64,000 bases of DNA from positions 12,834,001-12,898,000 of the forward strand of contig CP075493.1 of assembly GCA_021613535.1 (NCBI GenBank). The letters are read 5' to 3'. This document shows positions 55,870 to 64,000 of this stretch, one piece after another. Within the stretch, counting starts at the first letter, position 1. Every line of letters begins with the position of its first letter. The notes below the pieces were generated by a model. The model was not told the origin of the DNA, searched no databases, and saw only the letters and a list, made by a program, of their open reading frames with translations. Both the position numbers and the translations under genes were made by a program. Origin of the DNA: Adineta vaga. Taxonomy: Eukaryota > Rotifera.

Positions 55870-56029
55870 CTATTTTGTTGTAATTTGAGAAGAAATAGAA
55901 AAATAAATTTCGATGAAATCACAATGAAAATCTTTTATTTTCGCATCATTTCCTTCATGATAGAAGATTAGTTTTCCAAAGTAGAAACGAGTTTGATAAG
56001 AATTCTAAGAAAATCGAAATGTCTCAAGT

Positions 56030-56410
56030 ATGAATACGCAATGCAAAGAAATCATATATCACTTGTATTTTATTTTTCTATATTGTATTAAAGCTATACC
56101 TGAACTAAATCATTATTTTACTAATCAATTTGATACGATTGTGCAATATCAATACTATTTAGAATCAAATAATTTATTTTTAATTGTACATTACCAAGAT
56201 TTGGATCGATTGTATCAAATTTACAATCGAAATGTTCCGTTTGTGACTTAATGTAACTTTTACTTGATAAATCCATCGACGAAGATGTTTACTGATATAA
56301 TAATAGGAATTATCATCATTTCTGTTCTCATTATCACTATTGTATTTGTACTCAAACGATTCAATAAGATGATATATCATATTATTGAATTTTTGCATAA
56401 TAAAAACTAA
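56030..56410 (+). CDS. small single-TM protein, possibly interrupted by a stop
   Basis: 73 residues run to a TAA at 56249-56251. The same frame then stays open for another 52 codons and contains a clear TM segment (IIIGIIIISVLIITIVFVLK) followed by basic residues, ending at 56410. N-terminal residues include a hydrophobic stretch (LYFIFLYCIKAIPEL). Either the protein ends at 56251 or a nonsense change split an approximately 125-residue type I membrane protein. The second reading is favoured because the TM segment is in frame. Family unknown. Confidence 0.4.
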
Positions 56411-56497
56411 TGATTTCTTTAGACAGATCAGCAAAAGCATCAGTTGATAATATATTTGATCTTAGGATCATGGTAGCGGAAAAGAACGATCATTTAT

Positions 56498-56752
56498 TTG
56501 TCTTTTAACAAAACCATCCAGTACGTAAGAATGTTTCGAAAAATACCTCATTTCGATGATCTATCGATTTATAATGGTACTAGTTATGTCATGGTATTGT
56601 TCGTTATTACTAATACAGCATACTCTGAAACTTATTGTAACGATACTCGTATTACGGAAGTAGAATATCTGGGTGTTCTTGATGAACTTCGTAATTTAAA
56701 TAATAAATTAACTGAAGATGATGTAGATCTATTTTTAAAAATATTATCCTAA
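56498..56752 (+). CDS. hypothetical protein, 84 residues
   Basis: An ORF of coding-like composition (VRMFRKIPHFDDLSIYNGTS, YLGVLDELRNLNNKLTEDDV) ending at 56752. The C-terminal half is acidic and helical. It may be the last exon of a larger gene, because codons upstream of its ATG also look coding, but I could not define another exon. Family not recognised. Confidence 0.35.
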   Translation: MSFNKTIQYVRMFRKIPHFDDLSIYNGTSYVMVLFVITNTAYSETYCNDTRITEVEYLGVLDELRNLNNKLTEDDVDLFLKILS

Positions 56753-57703
56753 GACTTCATCCTGTTCTTTCTCTCTTTATTTTACTATACGTGATTATTA
56801 TCATTGGTGGCCTAGAATAACTACATTATCTTTTTAGACCTATATTCAAGCACGTCTATCCGTCCATTCCTTATTTTCATGTAAAAAAAAGATTATTAAT
56901 GGATTCGTTTTTCTTGAGAATGTAAGCATCAATTCTCTTAACACTTGTCGTGACGTTCTTAAGATATGCATAGCACGAACTAGTTTTTATTTCTTGATAT
57001 CAGAACTTTTGCAGAAACGTGCAAGATAATAAAAATAGCCTTCACAATTACAGTTGCAACACAATGTGAATCTTTCGTAAAATACATGTATATTGAATAG
57101 ATAAGTAATCATTCAAAATCCATTTCGATTTCTTTCTCGCAAGAAGACAGGTAAATCAGGCTTGAACTGACATTTTTTCTTGTATTTTAATTACTGTGAT
57201 TAATATAAAAGATCGAAGAGAAAAGATACTTCTTTACAAGTAATATATATCATAAACACAGACACATATATATTGACATGTAGAAATTCCTCTATTCCAC
57301 TATTTTCGTAACGCATATCGGATATTTAAAAGAAAACTGAAGACTGGTACACCGTAAATTTTCATTCTGGTGCAGAAAAACATAAGGTCAAAGAGAATGA
57401 GATGCATGTATTCAGTTATATAAGAGAAAAGTCATCGAGGACATTTCGAGTCTTTCTTTTTCTTTGCAAGGAAAAAATGTGCATTTCTGACAGAATGAGA
57501 AAATGTTTCTTTCTCTTTTTTCTTTTTCTCTCGCTCTATTCTCTATTATATGATGCTGACGATAGACAATATTTAAAGTAATTCCTTCATTAATATATCT
57601 TTCTTTACTACGGTTCACAAAAACAAATTACTTAGAATTAACAAAGGTGTCTTTGATTCCATATTTTCTACAAGTTTTCAACGATAATCAAAAAACAATT
57701 TAA
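56753..57703. other. intergenic, nothing recognised
   Basis: AT-rich upstream region of the nuclear receptor gene; a minus-strand ORF at 57412-57618 appears random. Confidence 0.5.
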
Positions 57704-58871
57704 ATGGAATGTAAAATATGTGGAGATAAAGCTATTCGTTCATATCTTGGTGTTTTGGTATGTTCATCATGTAGAATGTTCTTCAAACGAAACGCTGAAA
57801 AGAAAGAAGTAAGATCAGATGAAAATATGTTTGTTTTTTTCTTCTTCTTCATTTATTCAAATCTATTTTAGGAACAATTAAAATGTCGATATGATGGTGA
57901 ATGTGAAGTGAATATTCTTAATCGTCACGTATGTAGTGCTTGTCGATTGAAGAAATGTTTTGCAAGTGGAATGAAAATTGATTTATTACGTGGTCCAATA
58001 TCAACAGTAATTAGAAAGAATACACAGAAGAAAATGACAAGTGGAATAAATCAAGTTCATCAGGTAATTTTGATCTTCTATAGGATATGTGAACACATTT
58101 GTTTGTTGATTTTAGTTTCCAACAATAAATCTTTTACGATCAGATCAATCGACAATGACTGTTGATCAATGGAATCTTCTATCGAATTTACTGCATTGTT
58201 ATGATGAACATAGTGGATTCTTAGTTGCTGATCGTTATGTACGCGATCAAAACGTCTTACCTATTAAATCACGTTATAAAGTTAACTCGCTTAATGATCT
58301 TTTCGGATCAATGATGGCTGGAGCTCAATTATTATTTGAGAAAAATGCTGATTTTTTATCATTAAGTCCACATGATCAATCAATTTTACTTCATGGTCGA
58401 CTCAAATACGTTGGAGGTCTTGGGTCAGCTTTATTGTTGCGTCATATTGGATTGTATCAAAATCCAACGTTTTATACAAATCTTTTGACTATTTATGGAT
58501 CAACTGTTGTATCTGCCAGTAAATATACAAGTGAACTACTTGATCATGACGTTATATTTGTTAAATTAATGCTTGCTGTTGTTACTTTCTCTACATTTGA
58601 TTGCACAAATTATAACATCAATATTTCTTCAGACAATTTAGACAATAGCAACGCAGTATTATCTATTCAGAATATGTATATCGAATTAGCATGGCAATAT
58701 ATTCTTCATAAATATGGTCATATTCGTGCCGTGATGAGTTTTTCAAATCTATTACGATGCATTTTCACTATAAATAGTGCGATAGTTGAAGTAATTAGAA
58801 ATACGGAATGGACAAATATGGTTGATGATATCATTAAACGAACAGAAGCAAGTCTCTCTCTCAATAATTAA
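57704..58871 (+). CDS. nuclear hormone receptor, divergent
   Basis: Three phase-0 exons, 57704-57808, 57872-58063 and 58116-58871; 350 residues. The DNA-binding domain opens at the start codon: first C4 finger CKICGDKAIRSYLG...CSSC, P-box CSSCRMFFKR, second finger CRYDGECEVN...CSACRLKKCF. A short hinge leads to a ligand-binding region of about 250 residues that is helical (LFGSMMAGAQLLFEKNADFL, SPHDQSILLHGRLKYVGGLG) but departs far from canonical receptors. P-box CSSCRMFF differs from the CEGCKGFF of most receptors, so the response element is hard to predict. It probably acts as a transcription factor in the nucleus; ligand unknown. Confidence 0.88.
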
Positions 58872-59267
58872 ATCCATATTTTTCTTTTTGTTTACTATCG
58901 TCTCATAGTGTTATATCGTAAGGTTTTGAAATAAACAGAAGAAAAATCAACATCGAATATTATCTTACGTGCCACTACGTTTCATACAGAAGTAGAAATA
59001 GTGAGAATAAACTTTTGATCAACTATTGAAGCTATCTATAGTGCTTGATTCGTTGCTCATCATCACATCCATTCTCTCTCTTTGAGGATAAATTTATAAG
59101 TCGTATATTTATCATGATGAACTGAAGTACATATATCATAATCGACCAATTGTAAACATTTGCATTGTTTTATAACTTCAAAACAATGACAGGTGAACGT
59201 AGATAACGATCTTCTCTATTCTGTATAAATATATCGATGCGTAGAGAAGAGAATTCATTCTATTAAA
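58872..59267. other. intergenic, nothing recognised
   Basis: Short AT-rich spacer. TATAAATATA near 59222-59231 could be the TATA box of the next gene. Confidence 0.5.
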
Positions 59268-59776
59268 ATGCAACCAAATATTGAAAGTAACAAATCAATT
59301 TCACATGATGTCATTGATATTCATCTTCCTACGTCATTGCCATCAACTACTGATCGTCAATTTCAACGAATTCGAAAGCATCTATTTATTCTAAATACAC
59401 TTATATTAGTGAGTTTATTTGTTCTTCGTAAAAACAAAAAGATTTACTTATTTATTGTGATTATAGCTTATATGGGCGCATGTGATTGCAACTGTTCTCA
59501 TCTGTGTTTCTGTTATCATTCTACTCTTTGAATTTCAATGGTTTCTTTGGAGAAGTAATTTCAATACATATTTTGACTATGCTTTCGTCCTTGGAATGAT
59601 TGTAGCAACATGTATGATAATTCATTCTATTCGAGTATGTTTATCTGACTTAGTTTGAGAGTAACAATTGTTTGTTTGTTTGTTTTTTGTTATTTAAGGT
59701 GCACGTTTTCAAACTTGGCTTTGAAATCAAACGATTTATTGATATCAATGAAAAAGCAATCAATCAAGAGGTTTAA
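59268..59776 (+). CDS. small two-transmembrane protein
   Basis: Three phase-0 exons, 59268-59408, 59467-59634 and 59699-59776, give 128 residues. Hydrophilic N-terminus (SHDVIDIHLPTSLPSTTDRQ), two to three hydrophobic segments (LFILNTLILLIWAHVIATVL, FVLGMIVATCMIIHSI) and a charged C-terminus (FEIKRFIDINEKAINQE). Exon 2 is 168 bp and exon 3 is 78 bp, matching the last two exons of the four-TM gene at 55.2 kb, as if one 168-bp exon had been gained or lost between them. Function unknown. Confidence 0.65.
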
Positions 59777-59894
59777 TATTGTATAGTTTAAAAACTGTTT
59801 ATTTCTTTTTTTCATGTATAGTTAGGCTAAATAGATCTGTTTCTCTACTCTGTGGATAGAAGAGATAATCAAATACGATGTAATTTGTTTTATT

Positions 59895-60809
59895 CTATCG
59901 ATGAATAATAAAAGGAACATTGATTCTTACTGGTATAATTCTAGCATTGTTTTGACAAAAATAATTCTTAATAAGAATTCGAATATCACGATCAAGATAG
60001 ATTATAACTAATTTTTCCATTGTAACAGCAATCGATACGGAAATTATACCGATTGGATAGAAAAATTCAATACTTGTCAACATATAAATCGTCAATGGGA
60101 TTCCACCAAGAAAATAAACACTTAATGATATCATTATATTACGAAAGATGATATAATCACGATCTTTTCTTTTTCTATTATATTGTATTCTAATATTTTT
60201 TCTATTCGAACGAATTCGCATGAAAACAATGATATTAATAATAATAATTAAAACAATCGGTATGACATAATATACAATAATAGTGTAATAAGTATGTAAT
60301 TCATAACTTCTTGTTACCCAACAAAGTTCGCCTTCACGAAAATAGATATCGTTTGTTAGAATTGCTGGTAATGGAAGAATAAAAATAATAATCCATCCAA
60401 TAAAAATCAAATAGAAATGTACTCTATAGGTGATTAACCATCGATATTTCGTGTGAAAAACAACAAAAAATAATCGTGATATAACTTGTAATACATAAGA
60501 ATAAATAAAAGCAACTATTGATATATATCCGAAATATCCACGCCATCGACATGATTGATCACTTTTATTCGATATTATCATCAGAAGATAAATGTAATTG
60601 TTACATTGAACAATACAATATAATATAGATGCTAAACATGTATTACAAGTTAACAAATGAGTAACTGTATGTAATTTTTTTGTTAATATAACAATTATTA
60701 ACAAGCATGAAGTAATAATGATAGCCGTGATAGCAAAAATCATTGAAACTGGAACAATGATACGATAATCTGTTTGATTACTTGCTATTTCAATGATTGA
60801 AAAATTCAT
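59895..60809 (-). CDS. rhodopsin-like GPCR, single exon
   Basis: 304 residues with seven hydrophobic segments (VSMIFAITAIIITSCLLIIV, YLIFIGWIIIFILPLPAIL, TIIVYYVIPIVLIIIINIIV, NIMISLSVYFLGGIPLTIYM). A Cys in ESCRWRGYFG-like position (SCRWRGYFG) and one in GELCWVT could form the TM3-ECL2 disulfide. The third intracellular loop is very basic (IRSNRKNIRIQYNRKRKDRD). DRY and NPxxY are not in standard form. It shares the general layout (CRWRGY versus CSFRGF, RLFFVVF versus RLFVVVF) with the receptor at 26.3 kb, so it belongs to the same broad family, but it is intronless. Confidence 0.8.
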   Translation of the reverse strand: MNFSIIEIASNQTDYRIIVPVSMIFAITAIIITSCLLIIVILTKKLHTVTHLLTCNTCLASILYCIVQCNNYIYLLMIISNKSDQSCRWRGYFGYISIVAFIYSYVLQVISRLFFVVFHTKYRWLITYRVHFYLIFIGWIIIFILPLPAILTNDIYFREGELCWVTRSYELHTYYTIIVYYVIPIVLIIIINIIVFMRIRSNRKNIRIQYNRKRKDRDYIIFRNIMISLSVYFLGGIPLTIYMLTSIEFFYPIGIISVSIAVTMEKLVIIYLDRDIRILIKNYFCQNNARIIPVRINVPFIIHR

Positions 60810-61488
60810 GATATAAGAAATTAGAGATATACGGTATGAAGTAAGATTTATTTCTTATAATGTTCGAACTGTTAATAACTTGTTTCTCAAATGTAAATCT
60901 CAAAGTAAATGAATGTTGGAAATGAGAAAATACTTTATTTTATTTTAAGAATCTTTTAGAAATATAAAAGCCAACTATTTGATATTTAAATAAAAAGAAG
61001 AAAAGAATTTAGTATCATTTAGATCATCTCTAGTTAATAATATATGATTATTTCAAATTGAAAGAAAGACTCTTATAACCGTTAAAACTTTTCCTATCTC
61101 ATTTTAAATATTTATTGAGATGAAAGGTTCTTGTCTGCATTCTTTCTTTTTATAAATCTTATTGCACGAACTTTTCGTCGAATAAAAATATACACTATGG
61201 AACTGTTACTATTAATGTTACAATACAGAAAACGGAATAAAGATTTCAAAATAATGCATTGAGATGAATTAATTGAGTTTGGATGACTATTAATGTTCTG
61301 TTATATAATGATAATATCTTCCTGTTGAATTGGTCCTGACATCTCGCTCATTCTACAGAGAACAGAAAAGATTATATTCAAATATTATCAATGGAGAATA
61401 GAATAAATGATGACGAATTGTTTCTTATCTTGTAAAGTAATAAGAAGCGCATATATTTAGATTACAATTTTTATTACAATAAAACAAG
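60810..61488. other. intergenic between divergent genes
   Basis: Contains the 5' regions of the GPCR (minus) and the oxygenase (plus); no other feature seen. Confidence 0.5.
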
Positions 61489-62591
61489 ATGTCGGACGAT
61501 CAACAATATCCCATTATTGATTTATCTGTTTATCTTAACGATCCAAAAAATGCCTCTACAGATTGTAATATGGTTGCTGATCTTCTACATAAATATGGCT
61601 TTTTATGTGTGAAAGATCCACGTGTAGATGATATACATAATAAGAGATTTATCGATATGTTAGAAAAATATTATGAACAAAGTGATGAAGAAAAAGCTAA
61701 AGATATACATGACGAAGTTTTCTACCAAGTCGGTCTCACATCTACATATATTGAACGAGCTCGTAATCATTGTGATACCATAGCAAAATTAGATCGAACA
61801 GAGAAAGCATTGTCAATTTGTCCACCAGGTTTCATTGCTTTGTTTTTCTTTCACGTTTATCATATTTTTATTTATTTATAGAATTGGATAATAAAATGCG
61901 ATTCTTCTGGAGAGTGGGCGAGGCACCATCTCAAAGTGAATATCCACAACTTCATGCAGATCCTGTTATTCCAGAGAAATTTTCAGAATGGAAAACAATA
62001 ATGGATAGTTGGGGAAAACTCATGCTTGAAAGTGTTCTCACTGTTGCACAGATGTGTGCTCTTGGTTTTGGTTTGCCCGTTGATACGTTTACATCTTTGA
62101 TGAAGTATGGACCACATTTACTTGCTCCCACTGGTTCAGATCTTGGACGGTTTGGTAAAGAAGGCACAGTATTAGCTGGGTTTCATTCTGATATTGGTTT
62201 TCTTACCATTCATGGACGTGCACGTTTTCCAGGTTTGTTCGTTTGGACACGCGAAGGAAAACGATTAGCTGTGAAAGTTTCTCACGGTTGTCTACTACTT
62301 CAAGCTGGTAAACAGTTCGAATGGTTAACTGGTGGTGAAGTTTTGGCTGGTTTTCATGAAGTTATTGTCTCTGAAAAAACCGTTGAAGTTATTGATGATG
62401 CATCTAAGGCTGGTCGATCTCTGTGGCGTGTTTCATCAACGATGTTCACACATATTGCTAGTGATGAGATACTCAAACCATTGCCAACATTCGCGAATTC
62501 TGAGACCTTAGAAAAGTACAGTCCTATGAAAGCTGGTGCACAAGTTCTTGCTGAACTAGCAGCAATAAATATGAAGAAAACATTAAATTAA
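61489..62591 (+). CDS. 2-oxoglutarate/Fe(II) oxygenase, isopenicillin-N-synthase-like
   Basis: Two exons, 61489-61828 and 61882-62591, joined in phase 1; 349 residues. DIOX_N-like start (YPIIDLSVYLNDP, LLHKYGFLCVKDPR) and a C-terminal double-stranded beta-helix with the iron ligands H-x-D in AGFHSDIGFLTIHG (about His215, Asp217) and the distal His in LAGFHEVIV (about 272), then WRVSS (Arg about 296) where the 2OG-binding Arg-x-Ser is expected. These enzymes hydroxylate or desaturate small molecules using Fe(II), O2 and usually 2-oxoglutarate. Members of this subfamily are mostly fungal, plant and bacterial, so acquisition by transfer is plausible, though the intron shows it is settled in a eukaryotic genome. 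Substrate unknown. Confidence 0.8.
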
Positions 62592-63389
62592 CACGATTAA
62601 TCTTCAGTTGCTGCTCAATGATGTCTTACACTATTACACTATTTTTTTAATTTTTGTAATGCTTTTAAGGATAATAAACTCAAACAAAATGATTACACTG
62701 ATATGGTAATGTCATGAAGTTACCAATAAGCTGGTTTTCTAACATATGAAGAATTTTTCTTTTCTTTAGACAGTAAAAGAACTGAAGACCTGTCTAGTAT
62801 CGTGAAATACAATATCAGAACAAAAAACGAATCATTAATACAACTATCACCAGAAACACTAGCAACTACTGCTATAGCTAGTGAGTTTATTTATTTGATA
62901 GAGACACTAGTTGGTATGACTTAGATTTATGTAGGATATCTAGTCGTATGTGAACTTCAGATCCATATGATCATAGATAGGAATAAGATCATTTCTAAAA
63001 AATTTAGCAAAACTTGATTGTGTTCGTTCTAAATGTTACGTAACTTGAAGATATTATCAGGTGACGTGCTTCATGTTTCGTTAGTGATGAGATCTTTTGT
63101 CAATTCATCTTTTTGAATGATTATGCATAAAAAGGTGAACCACAAGGTCGATAGACCTGCTCTTAGATTTGAAGGGGAATCATGCTGTTAGTAATGAATG
63201 TAAAAACCAAATCATCATTTGATTTGTCTGGAATAGAGAGTGAATTTGATTATGAATATAATATATGCTTCTTTCAGTAATTACGTCGCGAGTGAAAGTT
63301 ATTTAGAATCATATTAAAAAATAAAGAATTAACAAAAAATACTTACATTGATTTATTTGAAATCGAATCAAGTCAGATTAAAGTTAAGT
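62592..63389. other. intergenic with a possible exon relic
   Basis: 62770-62880 is a 111-bp open segment bounded by CTTTAG and GTGAGT and reads SKRTEDLSSIVKYNIRTKNE, then LSPETLATTAI, which resembles N-terminal exons of bdelloid surface proteins. No further exon could be joined with confidence, so it may be a relic. The rest shows nothing. Confidence 0.35.
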
Positions 63390-64000
63390 TCACGTATATC
63401 GTAATGTAATAACACCATCGACACATTTCTCATAATCACTGTTGTAGCACTTGTTCCCACAAGCAAGAATAGATGGCCACAAAGGACAAATAACTCCTTT
63501 AAGGCATTTAAAAAATACCGTGTGGTAACATTGACCATTACAAAGTTCAGTAGATATAGTGCTATTACAGATGACACCATCGATACAGGTTTGATATGCT
63601 CTTTCGTAGCATTTACCATTACATAAACCAAGATTAGAACCATTACAAATAATGCCATCAAAACATCTTTGGAAGTAATTATTGTCAAAACATTTTCCAG
63701 CGCAAATAACAGCGCTACTTCCATTACAAAGAGTACCATTTAAACATGTTTGAAAAGAAGGATTATAACATTTTCCTGCACAAAGTTTTTCACCTAAACT
63801 ACAAACGGTGCCATTAATACATGTTCGCGTAAGTTTACTGTAGCATTTTCCTGCACAAAGATCCATTTGGAAGCCTTCACAAATTGTATCATTGATACAT
63901 GCTCGAATTGCTAATTGAATGAAACATTTTCCTCCGCAAAGACCAGTATCTATTCTTTTACAAATTATACCATCAATACATTTTTGCATGGATTTCATGT
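63390..64000 (-). CDS. tandem Cys-repeat secreted protein (partial, runs off the window)
   Basis: An open frame from the window edge to the TAA at 63390 encodes about seven copies of a roughly 30-residue unit with four cysteines: C-[IL]-x-G-x-[IVL]-C ... LC-x-G-[KQ]-CY (for example QTCIDGVICN, LCNGKCYERAYQ). Regular spacing suggests two disulfides per unit. Asn-Gly-Ser and Asn-Ser-Thr sequons are frequent. Composition indicates an extracellular protein; the N-terminus lies outside the window and the visible ATG (63998) is probably internal. Confidence 0.7.
   Translation of the reverse strand, partial: MKSMQKCIDGIICKRIDTGLCGGKCFIQLAIRACINDTICEGFQMDLCAGKCYSKLTRTCINGTVCSLGEKLCAGKCYNPSFQTCLNGTLCNGSSAVICAGKCFDNNYFQRCFDGIICNGSNLGLCNGKCYERAYQTCIDGVICNSTISTELCNGQCYHTVFFKCLKGVICPLWPSILACGNKCYNSDYEKCVDGVITLRYT

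Noticed and set aside
1-64000. CRISPR arrays, bacterial operons, riboswitches or rRNA genes
   Set aside because: None seen; introns and gene families are eukaryotic.

Overview
The window looks like bdelloid rotifer nuclear DNA (Rotaria/Adineta type). It is AT-rich, and its genes are split by 45-70 bp GT-AG introns. The gene families are ones I associate with bdelloids: FG-GAP/VCBS propeller proteins, ADP-ribosyltransferases with TPR or propeller tails, divergent rhodopsin-like GPCRs, a cellular reverse-transcriptase (rvt) gene, a divergent nuclear receptor and modular F-box/LRR genes. The assignment is an inference from gene content; no species marker is present. Intron positions were taken from reading-frame continuity plus splice consensus.

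Layout. 0-9.4 kb: an F-box gene with eight exactly 84-bp LRR exons, small secreted Cys-rich proteins including a CS-alpha-beta defensin precursor, and three decayed genes (PAN/EGF, C2H2 zinc finger, GPCR) plus a truncated GPCR copy. 9.7-13.3 kb: two tandem GH16 glucanase-type genes with an N-terminal Arg/Ser repeat, one with an intact catalytic motif and one broken. 14.2-21.2 kb: a secreted SHFRGG-motif protein and a membrane-anchored seven-repeat FG-GAP protein. Two near-identical 106-nt candidate RNA polymerase III RNA genes lie at 17.3 and 22.1 kb. 22.8-27.7 kb: three non-autonomous elements (an 1.9-kb element with ACGCGT arrays, a 0.53-kb TIR element, a TTAA-flanked foldback) around an intact GPCR. 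28.6-31.3 kb: ordinary metabolism (core-1 galactosyltransferase and a cytochrome P450, convergent). 31.9-34.6 kb: a disrupted rvt gene. 35.2-39.3 kb: a large G8/beta-helix secreted protein. 39.8-45.6 kb: two ADP-ribosyltransferases, one intact with a C-terminal propeller-like region, one a decayed ART-TPR gene. 47.3-49.1 kb: a U-box/kinase/LRR gene. 50.1-52.4 kb: a secreted 14-repeat FG-GAP protein. 53.4-59.8 kb: small multi-TM genes, one pseudogene copy split by a foldback element, and a nuclear receptor. 59.9-64 kb: another GPCR, a 2OG-Fe(II) oxygenase and the end of a Cys-repeat protein.

The genes do not form one pathway. The theme is secreted, cell-surface and signalling families with frequent duplication and decay. 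Several breaks are single-base changes in homopolymers (rvt, U-box kinase, second GH16), so assembly error must be separated from true inactivation. Others are substitutions to stop codons (rvt TAG, ART-TPR TGA), which indel error cannot explain.
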